DNA from: JBBQSN01 sp038213835
GTDB taxonomy: Bacteria; Actinomycetota; Actinomycetes; Actinomycetales; CAWJMD01
DNA length: 26,417 bases
Direction: 5' to 3'
NCBI GenBank assembly: GCA_038213835.1
Contig: JBBQSN010000023.1
Location: forward strand, 1 to 26,417
Positions within the stretch are counted from its first letter, which is position 1. Every line of letters begins with the position of its first letter. Made by a program: the position numbers and the translations under genes. Shown piece after piece: positions 12,087 through 18,407 of the stretch. The notes beneath the pieces were generated by a model, which made no database searches, was not told the origin of the DNA, and worked only from the letters and a program-made list of their open reading frames with translations.

Positions 12087-13267
12087 GCCTACCCACCACC
12101 AACCCCGTGGCCTGGCACGAGGCCAGCTCGTACGCCACCGCCGTGCGGCACCAGCTCGACGACCTCGGGCCCGACGTCGTCGAGGAGCTCACCGGCGGCC
12201 TCGAGGCCGATCTGCTCGACCAGGCCGCGGAGTCTGCCGTGCCGCTGTCCGAGCGGCTCGGTGACCCCGGGGGCTACGCAGCCGAGCTGCGCGCCGCCGC
12301 CGGCCTGGCCCCACGGACCGCCCCGCTGCCCAAGGAGGGCGTCGCCGTCGCGTGGCGGCGGAGCTGGGAGGAGAACCTGGCGACGATGCGGCGCCAGCCG
12401 TGGGGACCGACAGCCGAGTCGGTCGCCGTCCAGCTGCGCCCCGTCTGGTGGCTGGTCCGGGCCTGGGTCGCCTTCCAGGTGCTGGTCGACGTCATGGTCT
12501 CGGGGGTCTGGAACATGGCACTGCCGTGGTCGTTCGGCTCCTGGGTCCTGCTGCTCGCCCTGGTGGCCGGCAGCGTCGCGCTGGGACGCGGGCTCGGCCG
12601 GACTCTCGTACCGGTGCGGGTCGCGACCCTGGTCGGCAACCTCATCGCCGTGCTGATGCTGCTGCCGACCCTGGCCTGGGTCGACGACCCCCCCGCGGCC
12701 TCCATGAGCGACCCGATGGCCGAGCAGGGCTACGCCACGACGGGTCTGGTCGCCGACGGCCGCACCGTGACGAACGTCTTCCCCTACGGCCCGGACGGCG
12801 AGCCGCTGCAGGGCGTCACCCTGCTCGACCAGGACGGCGAGCCGATCGCGGTCTCGGCCGACCAGATGCCGGGGGACGAGGGGTACGAGGAGGGCCGGCT
12901 GCGGGTTCAGGTGCCGAACTGGACCGCCGACGGCGACCCGGCCTGGAACGTCTTCCCGATGGGGACGGCCTCGGTCGACGCCGAGGACTTCTACGCCACC
13001 TACTACACCGAGACCGGCGCCCCGGGCTCGGGCCTGCGGCCGCCGTACCGGTCCTACGAGGACGCCACGGTGCCGCGGCTGCGGGTGCCGGCCGTGCTGC
13101 TCGACCCCTCGACGGCGCTGCGCAGCAGCGGCTCGACCCCGAGCCCGAGCAGCTCGACGACACCGACGACCGGGACCAGTTCGGCACCGACCACCGCCCC
13201 GACCCCGACCGCGGCCACGACGCCGCCTCCGGTGACACCGCCCGTGACACCGGCGCCTACCCCCTAG
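12083..13267 (+). CDS. HAAS/DUF1700-like membrane protein coupled to PadR
   Basis: This is a 394-residue protein. Residues 1-75 form a helical domain (WHEASSYATAVRHQLDDLG, EELTGGLEADL, ERLGDPGGYAAELRAAAGL) resembling the HAAS or DUF1700 domain found next to PadR regulators. The membrane part has three likely helices (about 121-141, 152-170, 181-200). About 135 residues follow that are probably outside the cell (DGRTVTNVFPYGPDGEPL, DEDFYATYY-like segments), then a Ser/Thr/Pro-rich tail from about residue 338 to the end. The tail could span or attach to the cell wall. Family knowledge suggests a sensor or signal-relay role together with PadR; the signal is unknown. Its TAG stop is embedded in CTAG, which also encodes the stop of the convergent MFS gene. 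Confidence 0.75.
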   Translation: MSLPTTNPVAWHEASSYATAVRHQLDDLGPDVVEELTGGLEADLLDQAAESAVPLSERLGDPGGYAAELRAAAGLAPRTAPLPKEGVAVAWRRSWEENLATMRRQPWGPTAESVAVQLRPVWWLVRAWVAFQVLVDVMVSGVWNMALPWSFGSWVLLLALVAGSVALGRGLGRTLVPVRVATLVGNLIAVLMLLPTLAWVDDPPAASMSDPMAEQGYATTGLVADGRTVTNVFPYGPDGEPLQGVTLLDQDGEPIAVSADQMPGDEGYEEGRLRVQVPNWTADGDPAWNVFPMGTASVDAEDFYATYYTETGAPGSGLRPPYRSYEDATVPRLRVPAVLLDPSTALRSSGSTPSPSSSTTPTTGTSSAPTTAPTPTAATTPPPVTPPVTPAPTP

Positions 13268-14520
13268 TCGGTCGAGGGCGTGACCGTCGCGGAGGGTGCG
13301 GGCAGCCAGCGCACCACGGCCACTCCGAGCAGCACGGTCACGCCGGCGAGCACCGCGATCGGGACAGCCACCCGGTCCTCGGTCGACCCCAGCGCGAAAC
13401 CGAGGTACACCACGACGGCGAGCAGCTCGCCGACCACGTTGGAGGCCGAGGTGACGGTGGCACGTGCGCCGTGCTGGATGCTGTCCTGCAGCCGCACGTC
13501 GCTCACCACGATCGTCGTCTGCAGCAGGCCGTACCCGACGGCGAGCGGCACGACGCCCCAGACCGGGTGACCGGCCAGCGCCCCGACCACCAGCAGCACG
13601 CCGGCGAGCGAGACGAGGGTGCCGATCCGCCGGCTGCTCCAGCCGGCGGCGCGCTCGGCGACCGCGCCACCGAGGGCCTGGCCCGTGGTGACGACGAACA
13701 GCAGCACCGGGATCGCGACGAGCGAGGCGCCCTGCTCGTCCAGCAGGAGCCCGAAGTACTCGTCGAAGGCGAGCAGCCCGAGCAGGGTGGCGCTGGCGAG
13801 CACCGCCCCGCGCACCACCCGCGAGGCGGTCGCCTCGCGCATGCCGGTGCGCAGCGCGAGCCACCAGCGGCGCCAGACGTGCCCGGCGCCGGCGCGCACC
13901 AGGGCTGGGGCCTTCTCGTGCTCCGCCAGGTCGGCGGGGTCGTCCTCGTCGCCCGCCTCGACCTCGGCCGCGGAGATCACCGGCGGCGCCGAGGGCAGCG
14001 ACGCCGCGATGCCGAGCTGCACCAGGCAGACGCCGACGCTGACCCAGCCGACCAGCGGATAGCCGCCCAGCGCGACCAGCGGTGCCGCAGCCAGGGTCGC
14101 GATCGCCATCCCCGCCAGCGACAGCGTGGTGCCGAGCCCCATCACCCGGGCGTAGCGGTGCCGTGCGCCCACGGCGGCCAGCTCGTCGTACGCGAGCGCC
14201 TGGAACGTCCCGGACGCCAGCGCACCCGACAGGCCCCACAGCACGAATCCGGCCGCGAAGCCGGCGAACGAGGGGAACAGCACCCAGCAGGCGAAGGCGG
14301 ACGCGTAGACGACCGCGGCGGCGCACAGCAGGCCGCGGCGCGACACGGTGTCGGCCCAGGCACCGGAGGGGATCTCGAGCACGATCCCCACGGCCGACCA
14401 GAGCACCAGCAGCGACGAGATCTGGGCGGTGCTGAGTCCTGCGTCGGCGAACAGCAGCGCGTACACCGGGAAGATCGGCATGAACTCGTCGACGGCCTGC
14501 CAGGCCAACAGCCGGCGCAC
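13264..14520 (-). CDS. MFS transporter
   Basis: The 418-residue integral membrane protein has about 12 hydrophobic helices in two halves. They are separated by a charged cytoplasmic loop (AAEVEAGDEDDPADLAEHEKAP). The loop after helix 2, GIVLEIPSGAWADTVSRRGLL, is the MFS motif-A region (G-x3-D-x2-G/S-R-R-x). The N-terminus MRRLLAWQAVDEFMPIFPVYALLF is typical of small drug/metabolite exporters of the MFS_1 group. Substrate is unknown. The start is a GTG with no clear Shine-Dalgarno; an upstream in-frame stop lies 36 bases before it, so the start is nearly fixed. The gene is convergent with the HAAS gene, sharing overlapping stops, and divergent from the uracil-DNA glycosylase across a region with a perfect 8-bp dyad. 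Confidence 0.88.
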   Translation of the reverse strand: MRRLLAWQAVDEFMPIFPVYALLFADAGLSTAQISSLLVLWSAVGIVLEIPSGAWADTVSRRGLLCAAAVVYASAFACWVLFPSFAGFAAGFVLWGLSGALASGTFQALAYDELAAVGARHRYARVMGLGTTLSLAGMAIATLAAAPLVALGGYPLVGWVSVGVCLVQLGIAASLPSAPPVISAAEVEAGDEDDPADLAEHEKAPALVRAGAGHVWRRWWLALRTGMREATASRVVRGAVLASATLLGLLAFDEYFGLLLDEQGASLVAIPVLLFVVTTGQALGGAVAERAAGWSSRRIGTLVSLAGVLLVVGALAGHPVWGVVPLAVGYGLLQTTIVVSDVRLQDSIQHGARATVTSASNVVGELLAVVVYLGFALGSTEDRVAVPIAVLAGVTVLLGVAVVRWLPAPSATVTPSTD

Positions 14521-14571
14521 GAGGCTGCGCTCGGTGGAGTGGTCAGCGATGGGTCAAGGCCCGTGGCCGTG

Positions 14572-14592
14572 GAGCGTCACGCGCTGACGCTC
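14572..14592. promoter_or_regulatory. Perfect 8-bp inverted repeat between MFS and UDG genes (operator candidate)
   Basis: GAGCGTCA, CGCGC, TGACGCTC is a perfect dyad. It is flanked by two direct-repeat pairs: GTCAAGG (14553-14559 and 14612-14618) and GTGGCCGT (14563-14570 and 14600-14607). The layout suggests a regulator binding site controlling one or both divergent genes. No regulator gene lies right beside it, so the binder is unknown. Confidence 0.5.
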
Positions 14593-14638
14593 GCCCCCGG
14601 TGGCCGTCTGCGTCAAGGGAGTTCGTAGCGTGGCGGGC

Positions 14639-15400
14639 GTGACCCGTCCCCCCGTCGCCCGCGACGCCGACCAGGTGGTGGCCCGGGCCCGCACCTCGCG
14701 CGACCTCGAGGTCCTCGACACCCGGGTCTCGGTGTGCCGGGCCTGCCCGCGCCTGGTGGCGTGGCGCGAGGAGGTCGCCCGCACCAAGAGGCGGTCCTAC
14801 GCCGACGAGACCTACTGGGGCAGACCGGCTCCTGGCTTCGGCGACCCCGAGGCGCACCTGCTGGTGCTCGGCCTGGCTCCCGCCGCGCACGGCGCCAACC
14901 GGACCGGACGCGTCTTCACCGGCGACCGGTCCGGCGACTGGTTGTTCGCGGCACTGCACCGGTCCGGCTACGCCAACCAGCCCACCAGCACCCACGTCGG
15001 GGACGGGTTGGAGCTCGCTGGTGCCCGGGTCGTGGCGGCCGTCCGCTGCGCGCCACCGGCGAACGCGCCCACGCCGGACGAGCGCGACACCTGCGCGCCG
15101 TGGTTGGACCGCGAGGTCGAGCTGCTGCCCACGACCAGGGTCGTCCTCGCGCTCGGGGGCTTCGCGTGGGGCGCCGCGCTCGACCTGGCCCGGCGTCGCG
15201 GCTGGGAGGTCCCGCGTCCGCGTCCCCGGTTCGGGCACGGCGTCGTCGTCACCCTGGCCCGGCCGGGTCAGGACCCCGTGCACCTGGTCGGCAGCTTCCA
15301 CGTCAGCCAGCAGAACACCTTCACCGGACGGCTGACCGAGGCGATGCTGGACGACGTGCTGGCGACCGCACGACGGCTCGGCGACCCCTGCGACCACTAG
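14639..15400 (+). CDS. udgB: Uracil-DNA glycosylase, family 5 (UdgB-like)
   Basis: The 253-residue enzyme has the family-5 signature GLAPAAHGANRTGRVFTGD (78-96), and near the C-terminus GSFHVSQQNTFTGRL, the H-x-S-x-Q-N-T motif. Four cysteines, C33 and C36 (CRAC), C137 (VRCAPP) and C152 (DTCAPW), would hold a 4Fe-4S cluster, as in family 4/5 enzymes. It removes uracil, and in this family other deaminated bases such as hypoxanthine, from DNA, which matters in a GC-rich genome prone to cytosine deamination. Starts: TAGCGT lies 7 nt upstream of this GTG, consistent with a leaderless mRNA; a GTG 9 nt earlier has AGGGAG upstream and is an equal contender. The stop codon TAG is part of the promoter box of the tRNA. 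Confidence 0.92.
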   Translation: MTRPPVARDADQVVARARTSRDLEVLDTRVSVCRACPRLVAWREEVARTKRRSYADETYWGRPAPGFGDPEAHLLVLGLAPAAHGANRTGRVFTGDRSGDWLFAALHRSGYANQPTSTHVGDGLELAGARVVAAVRCAPPANAPTPDERDTCAPWLDREVELLPTTRVVLALGGFAWGAALDLARRRGWEVPRPRPRFGHGVVVTLARPGQDPVHLVGSFHVSQQNTFTGRLTEAMLDDVLATARRLGDPCDH

Positions 15401-15403
15401 GCT
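15398..15403 (+). promoter_or_regulatory. -10 box TAGGCT of the tRNA, overlapping the UDG stop codon
   Basis: TAGGCT begins with the TAG stop of the glycosylase gene and ends 9 bases before the first base of the tRNA. Transcription would start within a few bases of the mature 5' end. The same hexamer serves mfd, eno and the thiolase gene. Confidence 0.45.
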
Positions 15404-15412
15404 CGCTCGCAC

Positions 15413-15485
15413 GCCCCTGTGGCCCAACGGCAGAGGCAGGCGCCTTAAAAGCGCTTCAGTGCGGGTTCGAGTCCCGCCAGGGGCA
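15413..15485 (+). tRNA. tRNA with anticodon UAA (Leu by code) but class I short variable loop
   Basis: A full cloverleaf of 73 nt can be drawn. The acceptor stem GCCCCTG pairs with CAGGGGC. The D-arm is GCC/GGC with GG in the loop. The anticodon stem GGCGC pairs with GCGCT (one G-U), around loop CTTAAAA. The variable region is 5 nt (TCAGT). The T-arm is GCGGG-TTCGAGT-CCCGC, and the discriminator base is A. U33 is followed by UAA, which reads UUA (leucine). Normal bacterial tRNA-Leu, including the UUA-reading bldA of Streptomyces, is class II with a long variable arm; this one is not. The CCA end is not fully encoded (CCT). By eye I found no TTA codon in the genes of this window. The structure is solid; amino acid identity is uncertain. 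Confidence 0.88.
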
Positions 15486-15507
15486 CCTCGCGGAACTATT
15501 GCGACCC

Positions 15508-15565
15508 TGTCAGCATTGACACCAGTAGGTGCAGGAAACCGCGCCGCAGGCACGAGAGACGTGCC
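15508..15565 (+). promoter_or_regulatory. Leader region of the Bax inhibitor-like gene with two inverted repeats
   Basis: The 100 bp between the tRNA and the next gene are less GC-rich than their surroundings. They hold TGTCA-GCAT-TGACA (15508-15521) and a hairpin GGCACG-AGAGA-CGTGCC (15549-15565), which ends about 10 bases before the ribosome binding site. The first may be an operator or promoter element (it contains TTGACA). The second may be a tRNA terminator or a 5' UTR stem-loop. Confidence 0.4.
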
Positions 15566-15585
15566 ACGCATGACTGGAGGAAGCC

Positions 15586-16410
15586 GTGCAGAGCAAGAAC
15601 CCGGTGTTCGCACGCCGGCAGGAGTTCTCGGGACGCCCGCAGCAGGCCTCGTTCGGCCAGCCCGGGCAGTTCACGCCCCAGGGCGCGTACTCCCCGCAGC
15701 AGCTGGACCAGATGTATCAGCAGCCGGCGGCCACGCCCGCCCAGACCGGCCGGATGACCTACGACGACGTCGTGGTGCGCACCGGCATGCTGTTCGCCGT
15801 CCTGCTCGTCACCGCCGCCGCCACCTGGCTGCTCGCGCCCCCCGCCCTGCTGCTCCCGATCTGGATCGGGGCGATGCTGGTCGGCCTCGGCATCGGGCTC
15901 GTGATCGCGTTCAGCAAGACGATCCGGCCCGCGCTGATGATGCTGTTCGCGGCGGTCGAGGGCGTCTTCATCGGGGCCATCAGCTTCTTCTTCGAGTCGT
16001 TCTACGACGGCATCGTGATCCAGGCCGTGCTGGCCACGCTGGGCGCGTTCGTCGCGATGCTGGTCGCCTACAAGGTCAAGGCGATCCGGGCGACCCCGAA
16101 GTTCACCCGCTTCCTGATCATCGCCACGCTCGGGTACGCGGCCTTCTCGATGATCCACTTCGTGGCGGTCATCGCGTTCGGCGTCCCGAGCGTCTACGGC
16201 ATGGGCCTGCTGGGCCTCGGCATCAGCGTCCTGGGTGTCGCGCTGGCCTCGCTGAACCTCATCCTCGACTTCGACTACATCGACCGCGGCGTCCGGCAGG
16301 GCCTGCCGCAGCAGTACTCGTGGCTCGCGGCCTACGGCCTCGTCGTCACGCTGGTGTGGCTCTACATCGAGATGCTGCGCCTCATCTCCATCCTGCGCGG
16401 CAACAACTGA
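15586..16410 (+). CDS. Bax inhibitor-1/YccA family membrane protein
   Basis: The 274-residue protein has a soluble N-terminus of about 60 residues, starting MQSKNPVFARRQEF and rich in Gln/Pro/Gly. Seven or so hydrophobic helices follow, beginning MTYDDVVVRTGMLFAVLLVTAA. This matches the BaxI_1 family (PF12811) of actinobacteria: the NPVFxRR start, the MTYDDVV motif before helix 1, AVEGVFIGAISFFFE, and the LNLILDFDYIDRG loop with acidic residues. Members of this superfamily (BsYetJ) are pH-gated calcium leak channels; activity for this one is inference. The GTG start has GGAGGAAG 2-3 bases upstream. The gene appears monocistronic, with two dyads in its leader. Confidence 0.92.
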   Translation: MQSKNPVFARRQEFSGRPQQASFGQPGQFTPQGAYSPQQLDQMYQQPAATPAQTGRMTYDDVVVRTGMLFAVLLVTAAATWLLAPPALLLPIWIGAMLVGLGIGLVIAFSKTIRPALMMLFAAVEGVFIGAISFFFESFYDGIVIQAVLATLGAFVAMLVAYKVKAIRATPKFTRFLIIATLGYAAFSMIHFVAVIAFGVPSVYGMGLLGLGISVLGVALASLNLILDFDYIDRGVRQGLPQQYSWLAAYGLVVTLVWLYIEMLRLISILRGNN

Positions 16411-16417
16411 CCCAGCG

Positions 16418-16738
16418 GTGATCGGCCCCACCCCCGACGACGACGACCCGGCGCGCGAGCTGCGCCGGGTCGTCGACCGTCTGGGCGCCCTCGGGCCGGG
16501 ACGCGTCACCCGACCGGGGCCGGGAGGAGCCGTCCCCGCCGACCTGGTGCGGACCGAGCTCGACCTGCTGGCGACCCAGGCCGCCGACCTGCGCGGCGAC
16601 GAGCACCGCACGCCGCCGTCGCTGCGGCCGCACGCCCTCGGCGACCAGCTGGTGGTCCTGGTGGGAGAGGCCCTGGAGGCCGGCGCCGACCCGCAGGCCG
16701 TCGGGCGCAGGCTCACCGTGCTGCGGCGCGCGCTGTGA
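16418..16738 (+). CDS. Small hypothetical protein upstream of Tat esterase
   Basis: I do not recognise this 106-residue protein. It starts with an acidic stretch (DDDDPARELRRVVDRLGALG), has a Gly/Pro/Arg-rich middle, and ends with two predicted helices (DLVRTELDLLATQAADLRGDE and ALGDQLVVLVGEALEAG) and a basic C-terminus. There is no signal peptide or membrane helix. The GTG start is only 8 bases after the previous stop and has no clear ribosome binding site. Its stop overlaps the esterase start as GTGA, so the two are coupled. The second half looks like a conserved helical module, which argues for a real gene. Confidence 0.65.
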   Translation: MIGPTPDDDDPARELRRVVDRLGALGPGRVTRPGPGGAVPADLVRTELDLLATQAADLRGDEHRTPPSLRPHALGDQLVVLVGEALEAGADPQAVGRRLTVLRRAL

Positions 16739-17547
16739 CACCGACCCGGCGCCAGCTGCTCGTCGGCGCGGGGTCGGCCGCCGGCCTGGCCGTCGTGGCG
16801 GGCGTCGCCGGCTGGCAGCTGCCCGCCGTCCGCCGCCGGCTCGACCCGCCACCGCCGGCCTTCGTCCCGGACGCCGCGGAGGGCCTGGTGGTCCTGGAGC
16901 AGCGCGCGTCGTCGGCGCGCGGCCGCGACGTCGACCTGTTCGTGGCCCGACCGGCGGGGTACGACACCGAGGACGGGCTCCCGGTGGTGCTGGTCCTGCA
17001 CGGTGCGACGGGACGTCCCACGGACTACCGGACCTTCGGCCTGCCGCGGTTCCTCACCGCCGCGGTCGAGGCCGGCGCGGCGCCGTTCGCCCTCGCGGGT
17101 GCCGACGGCGGCCGGCTGCGCTGGGAGCCAGCGGGCGACGGCTCCGACGACCCCCGGGCGATGCTCCTCGACGAGCTGCCCCGCTGGCTCCTCGACCACG
17201 GCCTGGACCCCGACCGGTCCGCGCTCTGGGGCTGGTCGATGGGCGGCTACGGCGCGCTCCGCGCGGCGCAGACCACGGCCGGACGATTCCGGGCCGTGGC
17301 GGCGTTCAGCCCCGCGCTGGCGAGCGGGGACGACGTCGCCGAGGCCGCCGGAGACCTCGCAGGGACACCGGTCGGCCTCTGGTGCGGCACCGAGGACCCG
17401 TTCCTGCCCCCCACCCGCGAGCTCGTCGACCTGCTGCCCGACGAACCCGAGATCGCCTCGTTCACCCCGGGGCGGCACACGCGCGCCTACTGGAACGACC
17501 AGACCCTCGAGGCCTTGGGCCTCCTGGCGACGCACCTGGCCACCTGA
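16735..17547 (+). CDS. Alpha/beta-hydrolase esterase with Tat-type signal
   Basis: The 270-residue protein has an N-terminal T-R-R-Q-L-L motif followed by a hydrophobic stretch (VGAGSAAGLAVVAGVAGW), a probable twin-arginine signal or anchor, so it likely acts outside the membrane. The hydrolase part resembles the putative esterase family (PF00756; antigen 85/esterase D group). It has VVLVLHGATGRPTDYRTFG near the N-terminus, the nucleophile elbow GWSMGG with S168, an acid at about D221 (CGTEDPF), and H248 (PGRHTRAYW). The triad is therefore complete. Substrate is unknown; mycolyltransferase-like or carboxylesterase activity are options. It is translationally coupled to the small upstream gene and convergent with the TetR gene, 16 bp away. 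Confidence 0.82.
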   Translation: MTPTRRQLLVGAGSAAGLAVVAGVAGWQLPAVRRRLDPPPPAFVPDAAEGLVVLEQRASSARGRDVDLFVARPAGYDTEDGLPVVLVLHGATGRPTDYRTFGLPRFLTAAVEAGAAPFALAGADGGRLRWEPAGDGSDDPRAMLLDELPRWLLDHGLDPDRSALWGWSMGGYGALRAAQTTAGRFRAVAAFSPALASGDDVAEAAGDLAGTPVGLWCGTEDPFLPPTRELVDLLPDEPEIASFTPGRHTRAYWNDQTLEALGLLATHLAT

Positions 17548-17563
17548 GCGGCCGCAGGGAGGG

Positions 17564-18271
17564 TCAGGGCAGCCCGAGGTCGTCGGCCAGCACCCCGAGG
17601 TGCCGCTCGAACAACGCCTCGGGGTCGCCCAGCCCGTCCGGGCCGTACTGGCCGAACACCTCGAAGCTGACCAGGCCGAAGAGCGCGGCCCAGGCCAGCA
17701 CGCCGCGGACCAGCACTGCGTCAGGCAGGTCGACCCCGAACTCGGCCCTGATGCCCTCGAGCCCACCGGCCAGGCCGGGGGACGGCTCGTCGTCCTGCAC
17801 CACGGCGAGCACCCCGGCGGCGTGGGCGTCGGCCGCGATGCCCACCAGGGCCCGCGGAACCCGGGTGCCGGGACCGGTCGTGCTGTCCTGCGGCGCGCGG
17901 TACCCGGGGACGGGCGCGCCGTACAGCAGCGCGTACGTGGCGGGCTCGGCCCGTGCCCAGGTGCGGACCGCCCGGCCCATCGCGAGGAACCGCGGCCGGG
18001 AGTCGTCGGGAGGCGCGTCCCCCGGCACCGCGGCGAGCGCGGCGTCGACGGCGTCGCCCAGGGAGTCGTAGCCGTCGACCAGGAGCAGCGTGAGCAGGTC
18101 GTCGCGGCTCGCGACGTACCGGTAGACCGCTGACGACACCACGCCGAGGTCGCGGGCGACCGCCCGCAGCGACAGCGCGGCCGCACCCTCGGTCGCGAGG
18201 TGCGCGCGCCCGATCCGCAGGATCTCGGCCATCGTCTGCGCCCGCGCTCGCTCGCGGGGGGTGGGGCTCAT
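17564..18271 (-). CDS. TetR/AcrR family transcriptional regulator
   Basis: This is a 235-residue regulator. The helix-turn-helix is LSLRAVARDLGVVSSAVYRYVASRDDLL at about residues 39-66. The rest is an all-helical ligand and dimer domain of the TetR_C_33/WHG type (MGRAVRTWARAEPATYALLYGAPVPGY). It is divergent from the NAD(P)-dependent epimerase-like gene, with palindromic repeats between them, so it probably represses both that gene and itself. The ATG has GAGGAT exactly 6 bases upstream, with a TTGACG -35 element 18 bp further, a neat promoter that would give a leaderless mRNA. GAGGATGG may alternatively act as a ribosome binding site. Confidence 0.93.
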   Translation of the reverse strand: MSPTPRERARAQTMAEILRIGRAHLATEGAAALSLRAVARDLGVVSSAVYRYVASRDDLLTLLLVDGYDSLGDAVDAALAAVPGDAPPDDSRPRFLAMGRAVRTWARAEPATYALLYGAPVPGYRAPQDSTTGPGTRVPRALVGIAADAHAAGVLAVVQDDEPSPGLAGGLEGIRAEFGVDLPDAVLVRGVLAWAALFGLVSFEVFGQYGPDGLGDPEALFERHLGVLADDLGLP

Positions 18272-18277
18272 GACGCC

Positions 18278-18307
18278 ATCCTCGCCCGAACGAGCGAGCA
18301 CCGTCAA
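18278..18307 (-). promoter_or_regulatory. tetR promoter: -35 TTGACG, 18 bp, -10 GAGGAT
   Basis: On the minus strand TTGACG (18307-18302) and GAGGAT (18283-18278) are 18 bp apart. The start ATG follows 6 bases after the -10. A GCGAGCACCG repeat lies inside the spacer and -35, so a bound repressor would block it. Confidence 0.5.
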
Positions 18308-18376
18308 CAAAAGCGAGCACCGCTCTTGCTCTATGTCGCCGAGGATGCCACCCTCAGGACAGAGAGCACCGCTCTC
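18294..18376. promoter_or_regulatory. Three GAGC-ACC-GCTC-type operator repeats between tetR and epimerase
   Basis: Repeat 1 is GCGAGCACCG (18294-18303, a half site). Repeat 2 is GCGAGCACCGCTC (18313-18325), with GAGC/GCTC arms around ACC. Repeat 3 is GAGAGC-ACC-GCTCTC (18362-18376), with perfect 6-bp arms. The centres are 19 and 49 bp apart. They overlap or flank the promoters of both divergent genes, as expected for TetR operators. Confidence 0.6.
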
Positions 18377-18407
18377 GGAGACAAGGTCCCCACCGTCAGG
18401 AGAAGCC

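Noticed and set aside
13090..13264. Repetitive Ser/Thr/Pro codons as a tandem DNA repeat
   Set aside because: Irregular at DNA level; it is a low-complexity protein tail, not a repeat array or CRISPR.
14142..15519. Other long overlapping frames around the UDG gene
   Set aside because: No family motifs; explained by GC3 bias in the real MFS and UDG genes.
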